A stretch of 54,315 nucleotides of DNA. Origin: CAJQGY01 sp964417685 (GTDB lineage: Bacteria > Pseudomonadota > Gammaproteobacteria > Magnimaribacterales > D2472). How positions within the stretch are numbered: the stretch's first letter is position 1; each line of letters opens with the position of its first letter. The notes beneath the pieces are model-generated. The model ran no database searches, was not told the DNA's origin, and saw nothing but the letters and a program-made list of their open reading frames with translations. Where the stretch lies: the NCBI GenBank assembly GCA_964417685.1, contig CAYQIT010000006.1, forward strand, positions 1 to 54,315, read 5' to 3'. Below are positions 17,010 through 24,865 of this stretch, in pieces. Position numbers and translations under genes: made by a program.

Positions 17010-18664
17010 TATGAAACGTATTTTATAATACTTTTTGCAGCTTCGCGTCCTTCCCAGATAGCTGTAACAACTAAATCAGATCCTCTAACCATATCACCTC
17101 CAGAAAAAATCTTTTCATTTGATGTTTGAAATGAGAATGCTTGTTTTTCTTCCGCTAGAACAAGACCACTTTTATCTGTTTCAATTTCAAAATCTTTAAA
17201 CCAATTAGCAGGACTTGCTCTAAAACCGAAGGCAACTATAACTGCATCAGCTTTATAGATTCTTTCAGATCCAGGAACAGGAACAGGAACTCTTCTTCCG
17301 TTCTGATCTGGTTCTCCAAGATGAGTGTTTACAATTTTTACACCTTCTACTTTTTCTGAACCAACTATATCAATTGGCTGAATATTGAATTTAAAATCTA
17401 CTCCTTCTTCTCTAGCATTTTGTACTTCTCGCTTTGAGCCAGGCATATTTTGTTCATCTCTTCTATATAGACAGGTAACAGATTTTGCGCCTTGCCTTAT
17501 CGCAGTTCTATTACAATCCATAGCAGTATCTCCACCACCAAGAACAATGACATCTTTATTCTTTAAATCGATAAAATTATTTGTTTTATCTTCAATGTTT
17601 AGAAGGTTGTTAGTATTTGATATTAAATAATCTATGGCTTTAAAAACTCCAGGAAGTTTTTCCCCCTCAAAACCACCCTCCAATGAAGTGTAAGTTCCCA
17701 TTGCTAAGAAAACAGCGTCATAGTCTTCATAAAGTTTCTGGAAGGGTATATCTTTACCTATTTCTTTCCCCAAAAAAAACTCAACACCCATTTCTTCAAG
17801 AATCTTTCGACGTCTTCTCACCACTTTTTTTTCAAGTTTAAATTCCGGTATTCCAAAGGTAAGCAATCCTCCGATTTCTTCGTTCTTGTCATATACATGA
17901 CTATGAATTCCAGATCTTGTTAAAATATCTGCGCAAGCAATTCCAGCTGGACCAGAGCCAACAATCGCCACTTTCTTACTTGTCCAGGTTCTGTAAGACA
18001 TATCTGGTTTCCAGCCCATTTCAAAAGCTTTTTCTGTAATATATTTTTCAGTAGAGCCAATAGTGACAGCACCAAAACCATCATTAAGAGTGCAAGCACC
18101 TTCACACAACCTATCTTGTGGGCAGACCCTTCCACATACTTCTGGCAAACTATTAGTTGAATGACATAATTCAGCAGCCTCAATAATGTTTCCTTCATTA
18201 ACTAGTTTCAACCAGTCAGGAATATAATTATGGACTGGACACTTCCATTCGCAGTATGGATTGCCGCAATCAAGACATCTGTGTGCTTGGTTTGATGCTT
18301 CAACTTGATTGTATTCATTATAAATTTCTACAAAGCTAATCTTTCTTTCTTCGATAGATTTTTTTGTTGGGTCAAATCTTCCAACTTCGAGAAATTGAAA
18401 ATCATTTTCAACTTTTTTATGCTCAATATATTCATCTCTCAAATTTTGCTGCTGTAAATTTAAATGAATATTTTCTGAGGGGCTTAATGATTCTTTCCAC
18501 TCATAAAGTTTTTCTTTTGCAATTTCTAGATCAGTAATTGGAGCAAAAGATTTAGTTAAATACTTTCCATCCACTCTAATTTTTCCATAAAAGTAGGGAG
18601 ATTTAGGTTGTGTGAAAAGTAATAGACCTTTCTCAATTCTATATTGTTTGTTCTTGTTTTGCAT
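17009..18664 (-). CDS. gltD: Glutamate synthase small subunit GltD with an N-terminal arm-type DNA-binding-like extension
   Basis: The GltD part (about 88-551) supplies electrons from NADPH to the GltB subunit. It has the Fe-S cysteines in CLDCGNPYCEWKCPVHN (from Cys130) and CGRVCPQDRLCEGAC, the FAD motif VAIVGSGPAGIACAD and the NADPH motif VIVLGGGDTAMDC. E. coli GltD begins near residue 84 of this protein, so about 83 residues are extra. That extension holds YFYGKIRVDGKYLTKSF followed by DLEIAKEKLYEWKESL: a three-strand sheet plus helix pattern typical of the arm-binding N-terminus of phage-type tyrosine recombinases. The ATG at 18664 is the only standard start before the GltD core; I found no ATG, GTG or TTG in frame near residue 84. 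The gene is divergent from gltB and coupled to hemE. Confidence 0.9.
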   Translation of the reverse strand: MQNKNKQYRIEKGLLLFTQPKSPYFYGKIRVDGKYLTKSFAPITDLEIAKEKLYEWKESLSPSENIHLNLQQQNLRDEYIEHKKVENDFQFLEVGRFDPTKKSIEERKISFVEIYNEYNQVEASNQAHRCLDCGNPYCEWKCPVHNYIPDWLKLVNEGNIIEAAELCHSTNSLPEVCGRVCPQDRLCEGACTLNDGFGAVTIGSTEKYITEKAFEMGWKPDMSYRTWTSKKVAIVGSGPAGIACADILTRSGIHSHVYDKNEEIGGLLTFGIPEFKLEKKVVRRRRKILEEMGVEFFLGKEIGKDIPFQKLYEDYDAVFLAMGTYTSLEGGFEGEKLPGVFKAIDYLISNTNNLLNIEDKTNNFIDLKNKDVIVLGGGDTAMDCNRTAIRQGAKSVTCLYRRDEQNMPGSKREVQNAREEGVDFKFNIQPIDIVGSEKVEGVKIVNTHLGEPDQNGRRVPVPVPGSERIYKADAVIVAFGFRASPANWFKDFEIETDKSGLVLAEEKQAFSFQTSNEKIFSGGDMVRGSDLVVTAIWEGREAAKSIIKYVS

Positions 18665-18676
18665 GGGACAGTTTTT

Positions 18677-18693
18677 GTATGACGCAGTATGAC
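18677..18693. repeat. Two GTATGAC direct repeats with 10-bp period in the gltD-gltB promoter region
   Basis: GTATGAC occurs at 18677-18683 and again at 18687-18693, exactly one helical turn apart. Relative to gltB the repeats lie 33-49 bases upstream of its likely -10 box; relative to gltD they lie 13-29 bases before the ATG. Tandem sites on one DNA face are the arrangement bound by arm-type integrase domains, which is relevant because GltD seems to carry one. Chance cannot be excluded. Confidence 0.4.
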
Positions 18694-18722
18694 ACTTTTG
18701 ATCTTTAAATGGTAGTTTTATG

Positions 18723-18731
18723 TGCTAGAAT
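18723..18731 (+). promoter_or_regulatory. Probable extended -10 promoter of gltB
   Basis: TGCTAGAAT matches an extended -10 element (TGn followed by a TATAAT-like hexamer). The expected transcription start is near 18738, about 12 bases before the gltB ATG, leaving a very short leader. No clear ribosome binding site or well-spaced -35 box is seen; TTGATC at 18698 is 22 bases away. Confidence 0.45.
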
Positions 18732-18749
18732 CACATCAAAATTTTTACT

Positions 18750-21700
18750 ATGCCTAGACTATTTAATAAAAACGAATTTAAAGATAATTGCGGTTTCGGA
18801 CTTATCGCCAACATTAATGGTATTCAATCTGAATCTATTCTAACTAAATCAATTGATGCGTTAGTAAGTATGACACACAGGGGCGGCGTTGGAGCTGACG
18901 GCAAAACCGGAGATGGATGCGGTCTTTTATTTGATATAAATAAAGAATATTTTAAAAATAAAATATATCTAGAAGAGGGCGTTAAGTTAAAAGACAATTT
19001 TGCAATTGGACAATTATTTATTTCTAAAGATATTGATTCTGTAATTACTAAAATTACTAAAATTCTTAAAAGAGAATCATTAATTCTAGATCATGTTAGG
19101 GAAGTCCCAGTAGCCAAAGAGGTTTTAGGTAATATCGCTCTTGAATGTTGTCCAAATATATACCAAATATTTATTACTTCTAATGATCAGGTATTTAATG
19201 AACAAAAATTCGAGTCTAGTCTCCTTCAAGCAAGAAAATTTATTGAAGAAATTTATATGAATGATGAGGATCTGTATTTATGCAGTCTTTCATCAAAAAC
19301 TATAGTTTACAAAGGCTTAATGCTCCCAAATGCCATCAAAAGTTTCTATTTAGATTTGCAAAGCTCAGATTTTAAAATATCAACTTGTGTTTTTCACCAA
19401 AGATTCTCCACTAACACATCTCCAAGGTGGCATTTAGCCCAGCCATTTAGATTGCTTGCTCACAATGGTGAAATTAATGCCATTAGAGGAAATAGAAATT
19501 GGGTAAAGGCTAGATCAAATAAGTTTATTACACCATTAATACCAAAAATACAGTCTTTTAAAGAACTTGTGAATGAGAAAGGATCAGACTCTTCATCTCT
19601 AGACAATATGGTTGAACTCTTAGTAAAAGGTGGTGTTGATCTTTTTAGGGCTATCAGGATGGTGCTCCCACCAGCCTGGCAAAACACTCAGACACTAGAT
19701 GCTGATATCAGAGCATTTCATGAATACAACTCTATGCATATGGAGCCTTGGGATGGTCCAGCTGGAATAGTAATGGCTGATGGAAAATGGGCTGTTTGTA
19801 TTCTTGATAGAAATGGTCTACGACCAGCTAGATACCAAATTGATACTGAAAACAATATAACAATAGCCTCAGAAACTGGAGTAAACCCTATAGACGAATC
19901 TTCTGTTCTATCCAAAGGGAGAGTTCAGCCTGGAGGAATTCTAGCAATCAATACAGATACAGGAGAAATAGTAAATCAAGACAGAATTGATGATGTTCTC
20001 AAAACTAAAAACCCATATAGGAAGTGGCTAAAAGAAAATGCAGTCTATATTGAATCCAGTCTAGATACATATGAAGGCCCAGGTTTGAAACCAATAGATC
20101 AGAATGAGTTTATCGAATCTACAAAACAATTTCTTCTATTTAAAGAAGAAAGAACTTCTGTAATTAAGCCATTGGCAGTAGACTCTCAAGAAGGAACTGG
20201 TTCAATGGGTGATGATACTGCTTTGGCAGTTATGAGCAAAATGCATAGACAAATCTATGATTTTTTTAGGCAACAGTTTGCACAAGTAACTAATCCTCCA
20301 ATTGATTCCTTAAGGGAGGTTGGAGTTATGTCTCTTGAGACATGTTTTGGGCCTGAGTTAAATATTTATGAAGAATCTCCCACTCATGCGAAAAGATTGG
20401 TGACTACCTCACCAGTTCTTTCATACAAAAAGCTTCAATCATTGATAAAAAATCCTTATTTTGAAGAAGAAGAGTTTGAATTAAGTTTTAAAGACAGCAT
20501 CTCTTTAGAAGAAGCGATATCTACATTAAAGTTTAAAGTTGTAGAGTCTGTAAGAGGTGGGAATTCTATAATACATTTAATAGAAGAAATGCCTGCTACA
20601 GGCTATCTCTCAATTAACGCATTACTTGCCGTCGGAGCAGTTCATCAGGAGTTGGTAAGGCTTGGTCTAAGATCTGATGCAAATATTGTATGCACATCTT
20701 CATCTGCTAGAGATACTCATCAGATTGCATGTCTAATTGGATTTGGTGCAACAGCTGTTTATCCAACATTGGCATATCAAACCATTCTTGATTTATCGGC
20801 TAGGAGAGAGCTAAAAGGTTCTGCTCATGAAAATTGCGCTAGATATAGAAAGGGTATTAATAAAGGGCTTTTAAAAATAATTTCTAAAATGGGTATTTCT
20901 ACAATATCTAGCTATCGAGGGTCACAGTTGTATGAGATTGTGGGTCTAGATAAGAATATTGTTGATACATGTTTTACTAATACAACAAGTAGAATTGAGG
21001 GCAAGTCATTTAAAGATTTAGACACAGAATTAAGATTACTTGATGAATACTCTAGATCTAATCTTTCAGATATGAATGTTGGAGGATTGCTTAAGTATAT
21101 TCATGGCGGAGAATATCATGCTTATAATCCAGAGATTGTTAAGAAACTTCAAGAAGCAGTATCAACTGGGTCCTCTGAAAAATATTATGAATATGCAGAG
21201 CTCGTAGATAAAAGAGCTCCAGCAATGTTAAGAGACTTACTGTCTTTTAATAATATAAAAGCTAAAGTTGATATAAAAGAAGTCGAGCCAATTAAAAATA
21301 TTTTGAATAGATTTGACTCTGCTGGAATGAGTCTTGGTGCTTTGTCACCAAAAGCGCACGAAACTTTAGCAGAAGCTATGAATCACCTTGGTGCTAGATC
21401 TAACTCTGGAGAGGGTGGCGAGGATAAGTCTAGGTACGGCACTAGCAAAATGTCAAAGATCAAACAAATTGCATCAGGTAGATTCGGTGTCACGCCTCAT
21501 TATCTTGTTAATGCTGAAGTACTCCAAATTAAAATTGCTCAGGGAGCAAAGCCTGGAGAGGGCGGCCAACTACCTGGTGGTAAAGTAAATAAATTAATAG
21601 CTAAATTAAGATACTCAACTCCAGGAGTTACATTAATTTCTCCTCCTCCTCATCATGACATATATTCAATTGAAGACTTGGCTCAACTTATATACGATCT

Positions 21701-23183
21701 AAAAGAAGTAAATCCTAAAGCTCTAGTTTCAGTTAAATTGGTCTCAGAACCAGGAGTTGGAACAATAGCATCAGGTGTTGCAAAAGCTTATGCTGATTTA
21801 ATTACAATTTCTGGTCATGATGGAGGAACAGGTGCAAGTCCACTTACTTCTATCAGGTATGCTGGATCTCCATGGGAGCTCGGCCTTGCAGAAGCACATC
21901 AGAGTTTAAGAGACAGTGGCTTAAGACATAAAGTTAGACTTCAGGCTGATGGTGGAATGAAAACAGGACTTGATGTAATAAAGGCAGCAATTCTTGGAGC
22001 AGAATCCTTCGGTTTTGGTACTGGCCCAATGATAGCTATGGGCTGCAAGTATTTAAGAATTTGCCATTTAAATAATTGTGCGACAGGCGTGGCTACACAA
22101 CGAGATGATCTTATTAATCACCATTTTGTTGGAGAGAAAGAGAGAGTAATCAATTATTTTGAATTTATTGCTAATGATGTTCGACAGCATCTAGCTGATC
22201 TTGGAGTAAATAGCCTTGAAGAGATTATTGGTCAGACACAGTATCTTGAAAAAATAGATACCAAAGATCCTCAATACCGTTCAATAAATTTAGATGAGCT
22301 TCTATATAAAGATAAAAATATTAATGAGTCATTCTTCTGTACTGAAAAAAATAATAAACCGTGGGATAAAGGACTGCTTAATAAAAAAATTCTAAAAGAT
22401 TTTAAAAGCTCTATTAATGAACAGGAATCTAATTCTAAAACTTATGAGATCAGGAACACTGACAGATCTGTTGGTGCAAAAATTTCGGGTTATGTTGCAT
22501 CGAAATATGGAGAAGAGGGATTAAGCAATCCAATTAATATCAACTTCAGTGGATCAACTGGGCAAAGTTTTGGATGCTGGAATGCCAACGGTATCAACCT
22601 TACTGTAAATGGAGATGCCAATGATTATGTTGGTAAGGGCATGAATGGTGGAAGGATAATCATTAAGAATGAGAATAGTTTTGCTACAAATGATGACAAT
22701 GCTGTATTAGTTGGAAACACATGTTTATATGGTGCAACTGGAGGTGAGCTTTTTGTTGGTGGTACTGCAGGCGAGCGTTTTGGAGTAAGAAATTCTGGTG
22801 CTAAAGCAGTTATTGAAGGGGCTGGTGACCACTGTTGTGAGTACATGACCGGAGGGCATATAACAGTACTGGGCTCTGTTGGTGCAAACTTTGGAGCAGG
22901 TATGACTGGTGGTTTTGCATATGTTTTAGATGAAGATAGATCTTTTTTTGATAAATGCAACAGAGGAATGGTCAACATCGAAAGAATAACAACAGAAGAT
23001 ATGCAGCCACATAGAAAGCATTTAAAAGAAATAATCGCTAGACATTATAAATACACAAATAGCCCAAAATCTAAGCAAATTCATGAAGATTTTGATAAAT
23101 TTGAGCCACATTTTTGGTTGGTGTCACCTGCTGCTTTAAATATCCAAGATTTACTTAAAGCAACTAGATCTAATGCAGCTTAA
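18750..23183 (+). CDS. gltB: Glutamate synthase large subunit GltB
   Basis: GltB makes two glutamates from glutamine and 2-oxoglutarate, the main ammonia assimilation route with glutamine synthetase. The 1477 residues cover the full domain set. A short propeptide precedes the N-terminal glutaminase nucleophile Cys14 (DNCGFG). Next come the class II amidotransferase domain (HQRFSTNT, LLAHNGEINAIRGN), a central domain, the FMN-binding synthase domain (ISGHDGGTGASPL, LQADGGMKTG) and the 3Fe-4S loop CKYLRICHLNNC. A C-terminal Gly-rich beta-helix (GKGMNGGRI, GATGGELFVGG, YMTGGHI) ends the protein. It is transcribed away from gltD, unlike the usual gltBD operon, and shares a 4-base stop overlap with aroB. 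Confidence 0.97.
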   Translation: MPRLFNKNEFKDNCGFGLIANINGIQSESILTKSIDALVSMTHRGGVGADGKTGDGCGLLFDINKEYFKNKIYLEEGVKLKDNFAIGQLFISKDIDSVITKITKILKRESLILDHVREVPVAKEVLGNIALECCPNIYQIFITSNDQVFNEQKFESSLLQARKFIEEIYMNDEDLYLCSLSSKTIVYKGLMLPNAIKSFYLDLQSSDFKISTCVFHQRFSTNTSPRWHLAQPFRLLAHNGEINAIRGNRNWVKARSNKFITPLIPKIQSFKELVNEKGSDSSSLDNMVELLVKGGVDLFRAIRMVLPPAWQNTQTLDADIRAFHEYNSMHMEPWDGPAGIVMADGKWAVCILDRNGLRPARYQIDTENNITIASETGVNPIDESSVLSKGRVQPGGILAINTDTGEIVNQDRIDDVLKTKNPYRKWLKENAVYIESSLDTYEGPGLKPIDQNEFIESTKQFLLFKEERTSVIKPLAVDSQEGTGSMGDDTALAVMSKMHRQIYDFFRQQFAQVTNPPIDSLREVGVMSLETCFGPELNIYEESPTHAKRLVTTSPVLSYKKLQSLIKNPYFEEEEFELSFKDSISLEEAISTLKFKVVESVRGGNSIIHLIEEMPATGYLSINALLAVGAVHQELVRLGLRSDANIVCTSSSARDTHQIACLIGFGATAVYPTLAYQTILDLSARRELKGSAHENCARYRKGINKGLLKIISKMGISTISSYRGSQLYEIVGLDKNIVDTCFTNTTSRIEGKSFKDLDTELRLLDEYSRSNLSDMNVGGLLKYIHGGEYHAYNPEIVKKLQEAVSTGSSEKYYEYAELVDKRAPAMLRDLLSFNNIKAKVDIKEVEPIKNILNRFDSAGMSLGALSPKAHETLAEAMNHLGARSNSGEGGEDKSRYGTSKMSKIKQIASGRFGVTPHYLVNAEVLQIKIAQGAKPGEGGQLPGGKVNKLIAKLRYSTPGVTLISPPPHHDIYSIEDLAQLIYDLKEVNPKALVSVKLVSEPGVGTIASGVAKAYADLITISGHDGGTGASPLTSIRYAGSPWELGLAEAHQSLRDSGLRHKVRLQADGGMKTGLDVIKAAILGAESFGFGTGPMIAMGCKYLRICHLNNCATGVATQRDDLINHHFVGEKERVINYFEFIANDVRQHLADLGVNSLEEIIGQTQYLEKIDTKDPQYRSINLDELLYKDKNINESFFCTEKNNKPWDKGLLNKKILKDFKSSINEQESNSKTYEIRNTDRSVGAKISGYVASKYGEEGLSNPININFSGSTGQSFGCWNANGINLTVNGDANDYVGKGMNGGRIIIKNENSFATNDDNAVLVGNTCLYGATGGELFVGGTAGERFGVRNSGAKAVIEGAGDHCCEYMTGGHITVLGSVGANFGAGMTGGFAYVLDEDRSFFDKCNRGMVNIERITTEDMQPHRKHLKEIIARHYKYTNSPKSKQIHEDFDKFEPHFWLVSPAALNIQDLLKATRSNAA

Positions 23184-24256
23184 TTTAATTTAAAAGCTTT
23201 AGGTAAGTTTTTTGAATCAAATTTGTTTGTTTTAAACCCATTTAAATTTTTATCAAGCATTATTAAATTAAGCTTACCTCCGATGACCTTTTTGTCATTC
23301 ATAATAAATTTTTTAAGATCTTGATATTTAAATTTTTGGAAATCTGTATCTAATTCAAGAGAATGAATTGTGTTATCAAGGTCCTTGTATTTAGATTGAT
23401 CAATCAGTCCTTCAAGATAGGAAATTCTAGCAATAATTTGTATTCCATATATAACTGCTTGACCATGAGTAATTCCTTTATATTTCTTAAAAGCCTCTAT
23501 CGCATGGCCAAATGTATGTCCAAGATTTAAAATTGCCCTGATTCCATTTTCTTTTTCATCTTTGGTAACAATCTTTGCCTTAGTCTTAATAGATTCACTA
23601 ATTAGATTTTCCATAACAATGGGATCTTTTTTTTGTATCTCTTTAGAATTATTTTCAAGAATTGACCTTATTTTTTTGTTACCAAGCAGACTATATTTAA
23701 CAATTTCACCCAAACCAGATTTAAATTGATTATTCGAAAGAGTTTCTAAAAAAGAGGTGCTTATCAACACTAGTTTTGGATTATAAAAAGCTCCAACTAA
23801 ATTTTTTCCTCTTTCAATATTGATTGCAGTCTTTCCTCCAACCGAGGAATCAACTTGAGCAAGAAGACTTGTTGGTATTTGAATAAAATCTATGCCTCTG
23901 AGATATGAAGAAGCTGTAAAGCCAGTAATATCACCAACCATACCTCCCCCTAAGGCTATCATGAGATCAGATCTATCAAATTTTAACTTTGCAAGTTTCT
24001 CAAGCAAAATTAAGTATTCTTTTGCAGATTTAGAGGTCTCACCTTGAGGTAATTCATGTATATAAATATTTTTATTATTACCAATTTTAGTTTTCAGCTC
24101 TTTGATGTATTTCTTTGGAATACCAGAATCAGTAACAATTAAGATATTCTTTGATGATTTGATTTGAGTCGCTAAATTGGATTTAGTAAGCGCATTTTTA
24201 GAGATAATAACCTCATACTCTGAAGAGCCTTTGCCTACCTTAATAGTATTAGCCAT
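23180..24256 (-). CDS. aroB: 3-dehydroquinate synthase AroB
   Basis: AroB cyclises DAHP to 3-dehydroquinate, step two of the shikimate pathway, using NAD and a metal. I use the ATG at 24256, embedded in ATGGCTAA at the aroK stop (8-base overlap); a TTG four codons upstream is the alternative. The 358 residues include ALGGGMVGDITGFTAS (NAD binding), QIPTSLLAQVDSSVGGKTAIN, FYNPKLV, the metal-binding GLGEIVKYSLL and NLGHTFGHAIE. It pairs with aroK as in most gammaproteobacteria. The C-terminus shares 4 bases with gltB. Confidence 0.96.
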   Translation of the reverse strand: MANTIKVGKGSSEYEVIISKNALTKSNLATQIKSSKNILIVTDSGIPKKYIKELKTKIGNNKNIYIHELPQGETSKSAKEYLILLEKLAKLKFDRSDLMIALGGGMVGDITGFTASSYLRGIDFIQIPTSLLAQVDSSVGGKTAINIERGKNLVGAFYNPKLVLISTSFLETLSNNQFKSGLGEIVKYSLLGNKKIRSILENNSKEIQKKDPIVMENLISESIKTKAKIVTKDEKENGIRAILNLGHTFGHAIEAFKKYKGITHGQAVIYGIQIIARISYLEGLIDQSKYKDLDNTIHSLELDTDFQKFKYQDLKKFIMNDKKVIGGKLNLIMLDKNLNGFKTNKFDSKNLPKAFKLN

Positions 24257-24758
24257 AATTTTTAACAAGTTTTATTATCTCAGAGGCAACTTCTTGACTG
24301 CTTAAATTCTCAGTATTAACAACGTAATCTGCTACCTCTTCATACAATGAAACTCTTTGATCATGAAGTTTTTGAAGAATTTCACCAGGATCACCTTCTT
24401 TTAATAATGGTCTATCTTTATCTTTAGAGGTTCTCTCAAGCTGAACATTGATTGGAGTAGCTAGATAAAAAACTGTGCCTCTTGAAGACAATATATCCCT
24501 ATTTTTTTCAGATAATATAATGCCGCCGCCTGTAGATAAGACTATCGAATTAAGTTCAGCCAATTCTTCAAGAATTTTACTCTCTCTTTTTCTAAAGCCA
24601 TCTTCACCCTCTAAATCAAAAATCCAATCAATAGAAGCGCCAGTTCTAGACTCAATTTCAGCATCAGTATCGTAAAATGTTAAGAAAAGCTCACTTGAAA
24701 TAATTTTTCCAACTGTAGATTTTCCTGAACCCATCGGGCCGACTATAAAAATATTCAT
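24249..24758 (-). CDS. aroK: Shikimate kinase AroK
   Basis: AroK phosphorylates shikimate with ATP. The 169 residues show the P-loop GPMGSGKST, the Asp pair in FYDTDAEIE that binds shikimate and Mg, the FRKRE Arg that contacts substrate, STGGGIIL, and the LID segment KDRPLL. It is first in the aroK-aroB operon. In related genomes pilMNOPQ lies between this gene and the divergent mrcA, but here only about 100 bases separate them. Confidence 0.96.
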   Translation of the reverse strand: MNIFIVGPMGSGKSTVGKIISSELFLTFYDTDAEIESRTGASIDWIFDLEGEDGFRKRESKILEELAELNSIVLSTGGGIILSEKNRDILSSRGTVFYLATPINVQLERTSKDKDRPLLKEGDPGEILQKLHDQRVSLYEEVADYVVNTENLSSQEVASEIIKLVKNYG

Positions 24759-24769
24759 TATTAATTTTT

Positions 24770-24792
24770 GTTAAAATACACCAAATTTTAAC
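24770..24792. repeat. Inverted repeat in the aroK-mrcA divergent region
   Basis: GTTAAAAT, a 7-base spacer, then ATTTTAAC form a perfect 8-bp dyad between the divergent aroK and mrcA starts. It could be an operator or part of overlapping promoters. The all-AT-rich arms make chance plausible. Confidence 0.25.
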
Positions 24793-24865
24793 ATCTAACT
24801 GAATAAAATAGATTTTTTAGTAGTTAAAAGTTGTATGCTATTTGAATGGGAAAATTGCTTTAGAA

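Noticed and set aside
18698..18703. TTGATC as -35 box of the gltB promoter
   Set aside because: The 22-base spacing to TAGAAT is too long; the extended -10 element is a better explanation.
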